54,120 nucleotides of DNA from Albidovulum sp. bin36. Its GTDB lineage: Bacteria; Pseudomonadota; Alphaproteobacteria; Rhodobacterales; Rhodobacteraceae. The DNA is taken from positions 1-54,120 of the forward strand of contig MPMP01000028.1 of NCBI GenBank assembly GCA_002238565.1, read 5' to 3'. Shown here piece by piece: positions 27,823 to 37,428 of this stretch. Numbering within the stretch: position 1 is the stretch's first letter; every line of letters begins with the position of its first letter. The notes under the pieces are model-generated. The model was not told the origin of the DNA. It saw nothing but the letters and a program-made list of their open reading frames with translations, and did not search any database. The position numbers and the translations under genes were made by a program.

Positions 27823-29034
27823 ATGAAGAATTTAGATCGATTCAAGGGACTTAGCACGACCGCTATTCATGGCGGCGAAAATCCCGGGCCATCAACGCGG
27901 GATTCCGCTCCGCCAATACATATGTCCTCAACTTTCCATGTCGAGGAGGAAACCAGTTTTTCCGCTGCCGGGTTTTCGGAAGACAACCCCTACGTCTATT
28001 CCCGATGGAGCAACCCATCGGTGGATATGCTGTCGCGCAAGATCGCGGCGCTGGAAGGCACGGAAGACTGCGCATGCTTCGCTTCCGGGATGGCCGCGGC
28101 AACATCCATGTTTCTGTCGTTCCTTTCAAGCGGAGACCACGCGATCATTTCCGACGTCGCCTATGCCGGCGTTTCCGAATTCGCCCGCGACACCCTTCCC
28201 CGCTACGGGATCGAGGTCTCCTTTGTCGATATGTCCGACCTCGATTCATTGCGCAATGCCTTCAAGAGCAATACGCGCCTAGTGCATGCGGAGTCTCCAG
28301 CCAATCCGATCATGCGGATTTCGGACCTGCCCAAAATCGCGGAACTTGCGAAGCAGGCGGGGGCGGTTGCGACCTGCGATTCAACATTTTCGTCGCCTAT
28401 CGCGACTCGCCCGACCGAGTTTGGCTTCGACTTGGTTATGCATTCCGTAACCAAATACATCGGCGGCCACGGCGATGCGCTTGGAGGCGCAGTCGCGGGG
28501 TCGCGCGACATGGTAGGCAGACTTAGGTCGGAGTCCTGCATTCATCACGGTGGCATTATGTCGCCATTCAACGCATGGCTTATATCTCGCGGAGCGTCTA
28601 CTCTGCCGCTTCGCATGAAAGCGCATGAAGCCAACGCCTTCGCAATTGCCCGATGGCTGGAGAGCCATCCGAAAGTTACGCGAGTGCTCTATCCCGGGCT
28701 CAAGAGCCATCCGCAGCACCGCCTGGCCCGCACGCAAATGAAAAACTTTTCGGGCATGATCGCATTCCAGGTCGGAAGCATGGAAAACGGCGAGAAACTG
28801 GCCGAGACCATGAGGAGCGGCCTGAACGTCATTCACTATGCGGTGTCGCTCGGGCACCACCGGAGCTTGATATACTGGCTGTCGACCGATGCCATGATCG
28901 AAAGCAGCTTCAAGCTGAAAGGCGATCAGCTAGAAAGCTACCGCGCATTGGCAGGCGACGGAGTCTTTCGATTTTCAGTCGGGCTGGAAGACCCCGAAGA
29001 CCTTATCGACGACCTCGAAGCCGCGCTAGCTTAG
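27823..29034 (+). CDS. Cys/Met-metabolism PLP enzyme (MetZ / gamma-lyase type)
   Basis: A 403-residue fold-type I PLP enzyme of normal length. Seen: YVYSRWSNPSVDMLSRKIAA with the Tyr that contacts PLP, CACFASGMAAATSMFLSFL, and HSVTKYIGGHGDALGGAV with Lys211 as the PLP-binding residue. Family members include O-succinylhomoserine sulfhydrylase (metZ), cystathionine gamma-synthase and methionine gamma-lyase; the sequence alone does not decide. It is intact inside an otherwise decayed insertion between lptB and hpf. It would act in the cytoplasm in sulfur amino-acid metabolism. Confidence 0.8.
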   Translation: MKNLDRFKGLSTTAIHGGENPGPSTRDSAPPIHMSSTFHVEEETSFSAAGFSEDNPYVYSRWSNPSVDMLSRKIAALEGTEDCACFASGMAAATSMFLSFLSSGDHAIISDVAYAGVSEFARDTLPRYGIEVSFVDMSDLDSLRNAFKSNTRLVHAESPANPIMRISDLPKIAELAKQAGAVATCDSTFSSPIATRPTEFGFDLVMHSVTKYIGGHGDALGGAVAGSRDMVGRLRSESCIHHGGIMSPFNAWLISRGASTLPLRMKAHEANAFAIARWLESHPKVTRVLYPGLKSHPQHRLARTQMKNFSGMIAFQVGSMENGEKLAETMRSGLNVIHYAVSLGHHRSLIYWLSTDAMIESSFKLKGDQLESYRALAGDGVFRFSVGLEDPEDLIDDLEAALA

Positions 29035-30130
29035 CAAGCGACATCTGCAACGGCTACGGCACTGAGAATCGCGGTCTGCGAATGGCGGCACTGACTGCGG
29101 CTTGAAGACCGCCCGGAGATAAATTCGAAGAGCGGCGGATTGAATCCCTGTTATCGGCATGCGCGCATTCTTTCCAATGTGGCCCTGAAACCGAAATCGC
29201 GTGGTCTGGAGCGAATTGCCATTGTCGAATGAGAGGCGGGCGCGGCCTCAAGCTTCACCAGATCGGATTGCAGCCGGCCTAGCCGCCGCGTTCGCAAGTC
29301 CGGCACATTTTTTGCAGGGTTCGGGCGCGCAGTAGGTGCGTTCGATCTTGATAGCGGATAGTGGACGGATTTTTTCCTCTCCTCAATTTCGGAAGGAATT
29401 GAAAACAGCGAGGTAACGGGATTCTACGTCGGCTTCGCACCCGGCATCGGGGCGCGTATTTGAAATGTGTATCAATTGAACGCGTGCCGAAAATCAATGT
29501 TTGGCGCTTTGCGACAATACCTCCGCTGGGGTGTAGCCCAAAATGGTTGATTGGATCGAATGTGAGTTTCCGACCTTCCAACCCATAAAGAGGCGCGCTG
29601 CTATAGGAATACTTTCTTGCATCGCTTTTCAACAAGTTTGAGATACACCCCCTCCGCGGCATATCGATATGTCAAATTGAACCCGTTTTGGTATTATGGG
29701 CATCATTGGAATTTGGCGCATCCAGTTTATTCGAAATGTTTCAAAAACTCGAAGTCTACGAATCGCCAAGGGCCCTGCGCAACGGGATAATTCGAATCTC
29801 TCTCCAACTCAGGCCGAGCAAGCCGGGAGATTAGCCGGCTGCGTCGCAGACTCAACGGCTTTCGACCGGCATTTAGGCGACGAAACAGGCCGATCGGCCG
29901 AATGCATGCCGCGAGCGAGCCCTCCCGCTTGGAGGCGTAGCTTGCGGCGAGAACACGCCCGCGCGGAAATTATATGCGGAAAACCTTTCCGAACAGGTTG
30001 ACACGCTACGCTTCATCTTACAATTCGATAGAAGGGGCGGAGAAACGCGCTGCGATGAGCTTAAATAAGGACTTTTAGGGCCGAATGGCACTTTGCGCGG
30101 AAAGTCGGTTCACATATGCAAGGACATGGT
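29035..30130. other. 1.1-kb gap with an IS end, no gene
   Basis: No supported gene, and in particular no trace of rpoN, which normally lies just before hpf. Near 29524-29540 the sequence GGGGTGTAGCCCAA is the reverse complement of the end of the ISKra4 remnant at 11172-11185, so an insertion-sequence end sits here in the opposite orientation. The hpf ribosome site AAGGACA is at about 30119-30125. Confidence 0.4.
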
Positions 30131-30736
30131 ATGAGATACAGCATCAGCGGAAGGCATCTTCAAATCGGCGACGCTCTTAAGGAGCATGTCAACGGGAATC
30201 TTGAGCATGTGATTTCAAAATTCGCCGAAAGGCCTACGCACGCGACAACCGTATTCGCGAAGAATGGCCCAAAAATCGAATGCGAGATCATAATTCATCT
30301 TTCGACGGGCCTTAGCGTACAATCGAAATCCAGCACGCAGGACATCTACCAGAGTTTCGACAAGAGCTGCGACCGAATTACGAAACAGCTTCGCCGCTAC
30401 AAGCGCCGCTTGAAGAACCATCACAAGGCGCGCAGCACTCCTGTTGAATCTTCCGCGGCATCCACCTATATTCTCGCAGCGGAGAAAGCTGGCGGCGAAC
30501 TCGACAGCGAGGAACCGGATTCGCTGCAGCCTGTGATTATCGCCGAGACGGAAACTAGGGTTCCACTGCTTTCAGTCGGCGAAGCAGTTTTGCAGATGGA
30601 GCTGTCAGAGTCATCGGTTCTTGTTTTTCGAAACGAGCGCAACGACGGCATCAATGTCGTTTATAGGCGCGACGACGGCAACATCGGCTGGATAGAGCCT
30701 GATGCCGACCGCGCGGGAGAAGCCGGAGGAGGCTGA
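30131..30736 (+). CDS. hpf: Ribosome hibernation promoting factor, long form
   Basis: A 201-residue long HPF. I use ATG 30131, with AAGGACA just upstream, because the protein family begins MRYSISGRHLQIGDALKEHV; five more in-frame codons exist upstream. N-terminal S30AE/YfiA domain (about 1-100) binds the decoding centre; C-terminal domain (about 140-195, RVPLLSVGEAVLQMELSESS) dimerises ribosomes into 100S particles. Fifteen bases upstream of ptsN, as in most alphaproteobacteria. Confidence 0.9.
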   Translation: MRYSISGRHLQIGDALKEHVNGNLEHVISKFAERPTHATTVFAKNGPKIECEIIIHLSTGLSVQSKSSTQDIYQSFDKSCDRITKQLRRYKRRLKNHHKARSTPVESSAASTYILAAEKAGGELDSEEPDSLQPVIIAETETRVPLLSVGEAVLQMELSESSVLVFRNERNDGINVVYRRDDGNIGWIEPDADRAGEAGGG

Positions 30737-30750
30737 AAAATTTTTTGGTC

Positions 30751-31218
30751 ATGAATCTTTCAAACGTGCTTAATCAAAACGCGGTTCGGGTGATTTCCAA
30801 GGAAACGGCGAAAGACAACATTTTTCATGAGATCGGCTTGATCGCGCATCGCGTTTATGGATTGAAAGCGCGGTACGTCTGCTCGTCGCTGTTGCGCAGA
30901 GAAGGCGAATACTCATCCGCCGTGGGACGCGGCGTCGCCGTTCCGCATTGTCGGTTTCCGGAAGTCAAGAAAACATCGGGCCTGTTCATCAAACTTGCGA
31001 AGCCGGTGGATTTCAAATCTCGAGACAGGCTCGGAGTCGACCTGATTTTCGGGATGCTAATTCCGGAAGATCTGCCCGAAGTGGAGCACCTGAAGAATTT
31101 CGCGCTTCTCGCCCGAACGCTGCGCGACCCTGAAACCCAGGCTAGGCTACGTTCAACCGAGCAGCGCTGGCTTATCCACACGATTCTTACGGAAGCCTCC
31201 AAGCTGGAAGCGGCGTAG
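30751..31218 (+). CDS. ptsN: Nitrogen phosphotransferase EIIA(Ntr)
   Basis: A 155-residue PTS EIIA type 2 domain protein. VGRGVAVPHCRFPEVK contains the phosphorylated His66. I take ATG 30751; a GTG two codons upstream is possible. It accepts phosphate from EI(Ntr)/NPr and regulates potassium uptake and other targets. It usually sits beside rpoN and hpf; here only hpf is left. A strong terminator lies 200 bases downstream. Confidence 0.9.
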   Translation: MNLSNVLNQNAVRVISKETAKDNIFHEIGLIAHRVYGLKARYVCSSLLRREGEYSSAVGRGVAVPHCRFPEVKKTSGLFIKLAKPVDFKSRDRLGVDLIFGMLIPEDLPEVEHLKNFALLARTLRDPETQARLRSTEQRWLIHTILTEASKLEAA

Positions 31219-31420
31219 GCGCAAGCGAAAGCTTTTCGCGACAAAGAGTCAGAATGTCGCGGGCGGCCTAGCAAACGATTTTGGCTTGCGCCCGGTGCAT
31301 CTTTGCATCACAGCATCATGGCCACTTCCAATTCTGTTTTTCTACAGCCATATTGTTTTCAGAAACTATTAATTGCTGAATCCCGCGCAAGTTTCTAGTT
31401 TCTCGTGCGGGCAGCGGATC

Positions 31421-31455
31421 CCATGGCCACCGCATGGTGGCCATGGCCTTTTTTT
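31421..31455 (+). terminator. Rho-independent terminator
   Basis: Perfect 11-bp stem, CCATGGCCACC and GGTGGCCATGG with a GCAT loop, followed after two bases by seven T (31449-31455). It is the strongest terminator of the window and probably ends the hpf-ptsN transcript. The ATG in its loop is also the first ATG of the DUF3800 remnant, which suggests that remnant lost its own start. Confidence 0.8.
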
Positions 31456-32260
31456 ACGAGGCGTCGTCTAAATCCTGTTTCATCGACGAAGCTGGAAATC
31501 TTGGAGCAGCTGGCGTTCCACCCCGGAAAGACTACCAACCAGTCCTCGTCTTATGCGGGCTATTTTTCGATGCCGGAAGGATTGAGGCGCTTACTAGCGA
31601 TTTTCTGGATTCGAAGCTCAAATTCTTCCTTAGGCTGCTCAACCCTGCCGACATGCGACTGGACCATATCCTTACCGAGATCAAGGGTTCAGATCTTCGC
31701 AGTAATGCAACACGAACATGCAGTTCCGAACAAAACGCAGGCATATGACCGGTTTCCTTGACCAGATTTTCATATTTTTGCGCCGTCATGACGTTCGAAT
31801 TGTTGCCCGCATCTGGATCAAAGAACCCGGCACGCCATTCAGTGGCAAATCCGTGTACGCTTCGTCGATACAATGCATCTGCGGATATTTTGAAAACTAC
31901 ATGACTACAACTGACAGCACTGGGGCCTGCATCGCCGACAGCCGGGCCAAACACACGAAAAGCAACGTTTCCCTCTCCATTTTAACGCAGAAGTTCGGGA
32001 CGGCGAATCGCTACAGGAGCCTCATTGAACCGCCGACCTTCGGTCACTGCCGCAACCATGCCGCTCTCCAGATCTGCGATATCGTCTGCTCCGCTCTATT
32101 GTACCCCTTTTTACGTGCTTTGCCTATTGCACGGGGTATGTGGACAACGTCCATGTGCAATCCGGCTCGGCCCACCTCAGGATCCCGTCGCGCCGGCGCT
32201 TCGCAAGCTGGCCCGAATCCCGCGGCTGATGCTCGACTGGCTGCGCATGACCGGCAATCA
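31434..32260 (+). pseudogene. DUF3800 protein, broken
   Basis: First frame: SCFIDEAGNLG with the acidic N-terminal motif of DUF3800, QPVLVLCGLFFDAGRIEAL, LDHILTEIKGSDL. Near 31720 the frame shifts to HMTGFLDQIFIFLRRHDVRI and IADSRAKHTKSNVSLSIL, NHAALQICDIVCSALLYP, then near 32120 shifts again to GYVDNVHVQSGSAHL. Rejoined it would be a normal DUF3800 protein of about 270 residues. These RNase H-fold proteins are often found in mobile and defence regions. The only start lies inside the terminator hairpin. Confidence 0.65.
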
Positions 32261-32639
32261 CCGTAAACGCGCACCCGCCTGAGTTCCGATCCCCTCCGGA
32301 TCCCGGCATTCGGGCCTGCCGCAAAGGCGGCGGTCCGTCCGGACGCGCCCGAAAGTCCTCGGAAAGTGGCCGGAGGCACCATTCGAGCCGGATCCCCGCC
32401 CGGAATCCCGACAACGACCCAGGACCGGCGCCGGACCAATTCGGGGCTGAATTTCCCTTGCAAGCAAAAAAATAGCCGTGGTACTATGAGGACATAAGCT
32501 TGACATAGATTAGATCGCCACCCATCTTTGTACTATTCGCTCCATGGCAGTACGCCTTGCTTCCGTCCTGAGCACAGGATTGGCGATCATGAGCAAGGCC
32601 AATCCCATGGAGCTTTTCCTTGTCGGCTTGGCAAGACCA

Positions 32640-33343
32640 AAGTTGCAATACTCATCGATGGCGGTTTCTTTTTTGGGACGATTGCCTGTCGTTGGATCTG
32701 ATATCAATTCCGATGTTCCGGAAAGCGTAGCTCTTGCAGCGAGACAATTGGTGCAAAGTCACCTTGTTCATCTGAACAAGGTCTATAACGTTTCCAACCC
32801 TTTCGAGCTTCTGTGCCGGACGTTCTACTACGATGCCCGGCCTTACGATCAGATGGCTCATACCCCAGTCGGAAACCGCGCAATTGACTATGCCAAGTCG
32901 CAACAGGCGCGCATTCGATCGGAATCGTTTGAAGTTCTTTACGGCATCCCCAATCTTGCGATCCGATTGGGAGAGGTCAGAAAAGACGTTGACCGGTTTT
33001 GGACACTTCGCGCAAAGCCGCAACGAGAAATCCTCGCGGAGCGCAAGACAGCTCAGGATTTGACCGACGACCATTTTGCTCCGTCTCCGCGCAAAAAAAA
33101 GGCATCGACATAAGGATAAGGATCGGCCTCGACATTGCCTCGATCACTCTCAAACACCAAGCCCAAATCATCGTGCTTGTTTCGGGCGACGCGGAATTCG
33201 TTCCAGCAGCCAAGATGGCTCGGCGAGAGGGCATCCAGTTTATCCTTTATCCGCTGTGGCAGGATATTCCTTCCGATCTTTTTGAACACATCGATGGCTT
33301 GAGAAGCGGTTTTCCGAGGCCCAGGAGCAAGAATGCCGCCTGA
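32640..33343 (+). pseudogene. NYN-domain (LabA-like) RNase, two frameshifts
   Basis: Starts near 32640 as KVAILIDGGFFF, the first strand of an NYN/PIN-like nuclease with its catalytic Asp, then shifts at a run of six T (about 32670) to GRLPVVGSDINSDVPES and on through YVSNPF-like coding to 33090, where a run of eight A shifts it again into KGIDIRIRIGLDIAS, IIVLVSGDAEFVPAAKMARR (second conserved Asp motif SGDxDF, here SGDAEF) and the end at 33343. Both breaks are at homopolymers, so read error is possible. Rejoined length is about 235 residues. Confidence 0.6.
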
Positions 33344-33397
33344 TCCGCAGCGCGACAGGAAAAGGCCGCCGCAATAGGACTTCGGTGAATATGGACG

Positions 33398-34187
33398 ATG
33401 CAACCTACCGAGAAAAACCATGCGCAATTCGGCTCGGCGCCGATGGCGCAGTGGTTGATCCACGCGGCAAAGAGGAGACTCGAAACCGAGTACGGGTTCG
33501 AGTCCATCTTCCCTTTCATCATGGGCAGGCTTGCAGGCGCGCTGATGGATCATATCCTCGAAGTTCAACCCGACCGTCCCTTGCTGAACTTCCTGTTGGT
33601 AACGCAGGACGACGGCATGCCGGGCGAAGGCGCCGGGATGTACATGGCTAACTATCTGAGCCGGTCCAAGTTTTCCGAGCCCGGATATCGCGACAGACAT
33701 TTATACCTCCAGGGATTGGGACCGGGTATTCGAGGACGCGTTCGGCAACCAATTGCTCGCAGCAACTCCGTCCGAGGGCAGCGAACGCGACGGTATCGGC
33801 TATGCCCAAGCGGGCGAAGGCCAGAACCACAAGACCCTTCGCCTATGGGTGATGAACAACCCAGACCGAACACACCGAACTTACGCGGATTTTCAAACCG
33901 ACACAGAGGTCGTTCCTTAGTCCGCTGACAGGGCTGACATCGTATACTACGGCCTAGGATCGACCGTTGCCATCGAGGTCAAGTCGCTCGATTCAGACGA
34001 CACTGATCTCCGGCGCGGCGTTTTCCAATGCATCAAGTACCGTGCGGTCATGGAAGCCATGGACTTCCGTTCAAATGCACATGTCATCCCGATCCTGATA
34101 ACCCAGACGCCCCTTCCCGGCGACCTTGAAGCACTCGCCGGGCACCACGGCATCCGGCATTTTATGGCTTCTAGAACGCTCGGCTAA
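33398..34187 (+). pseudogene. Predicted PD-(D/E)xK nuclease, broken
   Basis: First frame from ATG 33398 (MAQWLIHAAKRRLETEYGFE, NFLLVTQDDGMPGEGAGMYM) to about 33700, then a shift to DWDRVFEDAFGNQLLAATPS, ERDGIGYAQAGEGQNHKTLR, TYADFQTDTEVVP, a TAG at about 33919, then ADIVYYGLGSTVAIEVKSLD and a clean end at 34187. AIEVKS after an upstream Asp fits the D...ExK nuclease core. HKTLRLWVMNNP is a further conserved-looking block. I do not know a named family. Confidence 0.45.
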
Positions 34188-34325
34188 TTGAGCGGCAAGG
34201 TAAATGATTGGCCTTAACCCAACAAAGAAACCGATTGTCTCATAGGAGATTGGTCATTTGATCCTGAATTTTTCCGTCCTGTTTGAACGCAATCTCCAGT
34301 TGATGACCTTCGAGCACAGCGGATT

Positions 34326-34590
34326 TCATTGTGCGGGTTTCCTGATTCCGTTCTTCCCGAGCCAGTTCGAGAGGTTGGCGGGCGTGGTGCCGCAGCGCTT
34401 CGCGATGAACTTCCGCGTCGATCCGTTCGCGAGCATGGCTTCGACCTCCGGGCGAAACGGATCGAGCTTGCTCTCGCCTGGCCCTTTCGGCCTCCCGAGC
34501 GGGAGGCCGGCCGCCTTTTTGGCTCTGAGCGCCTCCTTGGTTCCGGCCGAGACCGGGTCGCGGCATCGGGATTTTTGGTTCCCATACTGA
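34326..34590 (-). pseudogene. Serine recombinase (resolvase), C-terminal piece
   Basis: Reads TKEALRAKKAAGLPLGRPKG, then a region ending SNWLGKNGIRKP with a helix-turn-helix-like segment (EAMLANGSTRKFIAKRCGTT). AGxxLGRPKG is typical of the hinge before the DNA-binding domain of resolvases and invertases. The catalytic domain is missing, so this is only a remnant of a mobile element. Confidence 0.6.
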
Positions 34591-34811
34591 CGGCCTTCCT
34601 GAGTTATCCAATGCAGAACCAAGTATGTAATCCGAAAATAACTTTGTCGCTGGCGCAACCTGTTTCATTGGCAGTGCGCTTGGGCAGCGCCTGCAATGCT
34701 GGGGACATCGAGTCTCTTGTTTTACAGCAGTCCAAGCTTGTCATAGCAAGATGAGGGGCTCTATTCTGGGGCGCATCTCTAGCACTATTTTAGGGTCGTA
34801 GGGTTATCGTC

Positions 34812-35045
34812 ATGATTCAAGCCAAGTTCAGCATAACCGATGCTCACCTTGAATTTCTCTCCAAGCACGAACAGTACGGATTCAGGGACAAGAGCCATTT
34901 AGTGCGGGCTGCTCTTGATCAGTTGCAATCTGAACTGTTGCGGCGGCAAGCAACCGAATCCGCCGATATCTACGCCGAAGTCAATTCGAAAGACAACGAG
35001 ATCAGGGAATGGACCGACGCGGCACTATTGGACTGGCCAGAGTGA
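34812..35045 (+). CDS. Ribbon-helix-helix antitoxin (ParD/MazE-like)
   Basis: A 77-residue protein with an RHH-type N-terminus (AKFSITDAHLEFLSKHEQYG, then KSHLVRAALDQLQSEL) and an acidic C-terminal tail (EIREWTDAALLDWPE) of the sort that wraps a toxin. The stop overlaps the GTG start of a MazF-type toxin gene. Since the toxin is stopped, the antitoxin may now be an orphan. Confidence 0.7.
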   Translation: MIQAKFSITDAHLEFLSKHEQYGFRDKSHLVRAALDQLQSELLRRQATESADIYAEVNSKDNEIREWTDAALLDWPE

Positions 35046-35398
35046 CCAGACTGGTTCGGGGCATGGTTGTCGATATTGATCTCAACCCGGTCAAGGGTTC
35101 CGAGACCGGCAAGATACGTCCCTGCGTAATTGTCACTAACAACCAGTACAACACGCGCGCACCTGTGATTTAGGTAGTGCCCCTTACGGCATGGAGTGAA
35201 AAGAAGGCTCGCATCATTACAAACGTGGAGATATTCCCGACGGATTCCAATGGCTGCAACAAGCGTTCAGTTGCAGACTGCCTGCAAACCCGGCCGGTGG
35301 ACCGTCAACAGAGACTGGTTCGTATCCGGGGCACACTTGCAAACGTTGATCTCGAGAAAATCGATGCTGCTCTCAAAATCGTTTTCAGTCTCAATTGA
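35042..35398 (+). pseudogene. MazF/PemK-type toxin with one amber stop
   Basis: From GTG 35042 (overlapping the antitoxin stop) the frame reads RGMVVDIDLNPVKGSETGK, IRPCVIVTNNQYNTRAPVI, then TAG at 35171-35173, then VVPLTAWSEKKARI and on to the natural end at 35398. The first half carries the family signature (RGxVxxxDLxPxxGxExxKxRPCxVV). A single CAG-to-TAG change would explain the stop, since Gln is common at this site. The whole rest of the gene is in frame, so decay is recent. MazF toxins cut mRNA. Confidence 0.75.
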
Positions 35399-35486
35399 AT
35401 CCTGCTGGCTCTTCAAAGGGAATGAAGATGGATTTCGATTAATCAGTGCCGCTAGTAAGTCGCTTCTCCTCGGTCGTTCAATCGGA

Positions 35487-35742
35487 TGACGTTTCTAACG
35501 AACACGAAATTCGGACATTATTGGGGTATCCCAACTCCAAGACTTTGGCAAGAAATCGACGCTAACTTCCGAACCGAGATTCTGGCGGAGGCAGGAGCTG
35601 GAAAAACACGCGAAATGCAAGCTCGTGCACAATTCGTTCAGGCCTGCGCAAAAGTCTAGTTTTTGCGGATTCGAGGAAGATTTATTCTGAGGATTCCGGC
35701 ACGGGTGCGAGCATCGCTGCGGTTGTCGGGGCTGACCGAAGT
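35487..35742 (+). pseudogene. P-loop (STAND-type) NTPase, N-terminal fragment
   Basis: ATG 35487 opens a 57-codon frame with FRTEILAEAGAGKTREMQAR, a Walker A (AEAGAGKT) in a context typical of NACHT/STAND ATPases. After the TAG at about 35658 the next frame reads KSLVFADSRKIYSEDSGTGA, a plausible continuation, up to the edge of the insertion-sequence copy at 35743. The gene is thus cut by the element. It may or may not be the other half of the STAND remnant at 26620. Confidence 0.45.
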
Positions 35743-35808
35743 ATGAGCAACCACATTAAATGAAGCAATTGGCGGTTCCCTCGTTCACGGTTTTTAGGGA
35801 ACTCCGGG
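35743..35808 (-). repeat. Dispersed hairpin repeat, copy B
   Basis: Starts ATGAGCAACCACATTAAATG and contains GGTTCCC with a facing GGGAAC arm (last base mismatched: GGGAACT). It forms the outer left part of the IS4-type element here. Beyond 35808 it continues into sequence shared only with copy C. Confidence 0.75.
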
Positions 35809-37398
35809 CCGGTTCCGCCTCAGGCGCGAACGCGCGATCGCCCTTCGGAAGGGCTTGAATTTCGCCTTACGAAGGGCTTTTCTCTCTCAAGCTTCCAACA
35901 GAGGTAGAACGCCGAATGTCGCACATTTCCGGGCAGGTCTCCGGCGAGAGCCTAGCATTTCTGATTTCCGCCGAAGTATTGGGCGTCCTTTTCAAGTTCG
36001 ACAAGTTCCTCGCCGAGGACACGAGGCTAAAGGGCTGAACGTGCTGCCGCTCGCCGAGGACTGGCGCGCCCGCCTCGTCGGGGCGGCCCGCCCGAGGGGC
36101 TTGACAACGGGAGCTAGGTCGAGAAGGAGTTCGGGGCCGCGCCGCTCGGCGACGCACGGCTGACGAAGAGGCTGGTCCGCGCCGCGGGCGATCCAGGCCC
36201 GGGCTCCGGGCCGGTCGTTCTTCGGGGCGGAGGCCGGAAGCGAGGCGCACATGTCGGAATACTACAGGATGATCGAGCATTCGAACGCCGCGGCGGAGTC
36301 TGTCGAGGCGATCCTGGCGACGCACCGCCGACGGACGCTCGAAATGGCCGGGCAGTCGACGGTGCTGCTGATCCAGGACGGCTGCGACCTCAACTTCGCG
36401 ACGCGGCCGGGATTCAGGGGCCCGGGCCTTATCGCGAAGAACGAAAAGTCGTCCGGCACGCTCGGCCTGCACATGCAATCGGTCTACGCCGTCGGCGGCG
36501 ACAGGAATCCTCTCGGCGCGCCCGGGATCGAGTTCAACGCCTCCTGCGCCCGCAAGGAGGGCGACGAGGTCCCGGAGGAGAAAAGGAAGACGCAGCGGTG
36601 GGTGCGCGGCCTGCGCGACAGCGGAGCTCGCGGCACCGCTGGAGGGCGTCCGGACGGTGGCGGTGATGGACCGCGAGGGCGATACCGTCGAGGTCTTCGC
36701 CGAGCGGCAGAGCCTGGGCGGCGAAATCGACCTGCTCGTGCGCGCCCGGCACGACCGGAGCCTCGATAAGAAGAAGCGCAGCCTGTTGGAGCAGATGCGG
36801 AGCGCCCCGGCCCGCGGGCGGTTAGGCTCCAAGCCGTTCCTGATGACCGCGGTCCACGCGGTCGAGGATACCGATCCCGCCGACGGCTCGGAGCGCCTGG
36901 AATGGCTTCTGCTGACGACGCTTCCGGTCGCCGGCGAGGAGCAGGCGCGCGAGGCACTGGAGCTGTACGCCCTGCACCACCGCATCGAGGACTGGCACAG
37001 GGTTCTGAAGTCCGGCTGCAGGGTCGAGAAGATCGCGCACGACGACGCCGAGCGGACCCAGCGCGCCGCCGCCATCAACGCCTTGATCGCCTGGAGGCTG
37101 GCCGTCTTGACGATGTGCGGGCGCGAGACCCCGGAGCTGGACGCGAAATGCTTCTTCACGAACATCGAAATCGCGATCCCCGCCGACTTCGCGACCGAGC
37201 GGCGACTCCCCTGGCCGGACAATCTGGACCGCGCCATGGGCCTGGTCGCCGCGATGGGCGGCCACCTGCACGGCAAGCACGACCCGCCTCCGGGGAACGA
37301 GATCGTCTGGCTCGGCTACGCCCGGCTGGCCGATTCGTCCGCCTCGATCGAGCGCGCCATGAGGCTGGGGCCGGAAAGCGAAGCGTACAAGCAATTGT

Positions 37399-37428
37399 GG
37401 TCTGACTAAATTTATGGCCAATGGGCAG
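37399..37428 (+). repeat. IS4-type right-end repeat, copy 1
   Basis: GGTCTGACTAAATTTATGG plus CCAATGGGCAGG; includes the transposase stop. Near-identical copies at 39178-39208 and 51368-51398 mark the right ends of two other, more degraded copies. The element at 25008 has a related but diverged end. Confidence 0.75.

Larger units (their letters stand above)
35743..37428 (+). mobile_element. IS4-family (Tn5-like) element, decayed
   Basis: The left side begins with hairpin repeat copy B; the right end is the conserved segment GGTCTGACTAAATTTATGG at 37399-37428. About 250 bases of the left side are also found, diverged and inverted, at 39465-39760, which supports the left boundary. The transposase (36118-37409) starts EFGAAPLGDARLTKRLVRAA, shifts near 36200, runs EYYRMIEHSNAAAESVEAIL and VLLIQDGCDLNFATRPG, shifts near 36640, then VAVMDREGDTVEVFAERQS and ends YKQLWSD. 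A block of about 25-40 residues is missing after SAPARG, and the signature reads YALHHRIEDWHRVLKSG, with His in place of Arg. Inactive. Confidence 0.75.

Noticed and set aside
33450..33515. GGTTCGAGTCC and a D-arm-like segment suggesting a tRNA
   Set aside because: The sequence lies inside a coherent coding stretch (MAQWLIHAAKRRLETEYGFE) and does not form an acceptor or anticodon arm.
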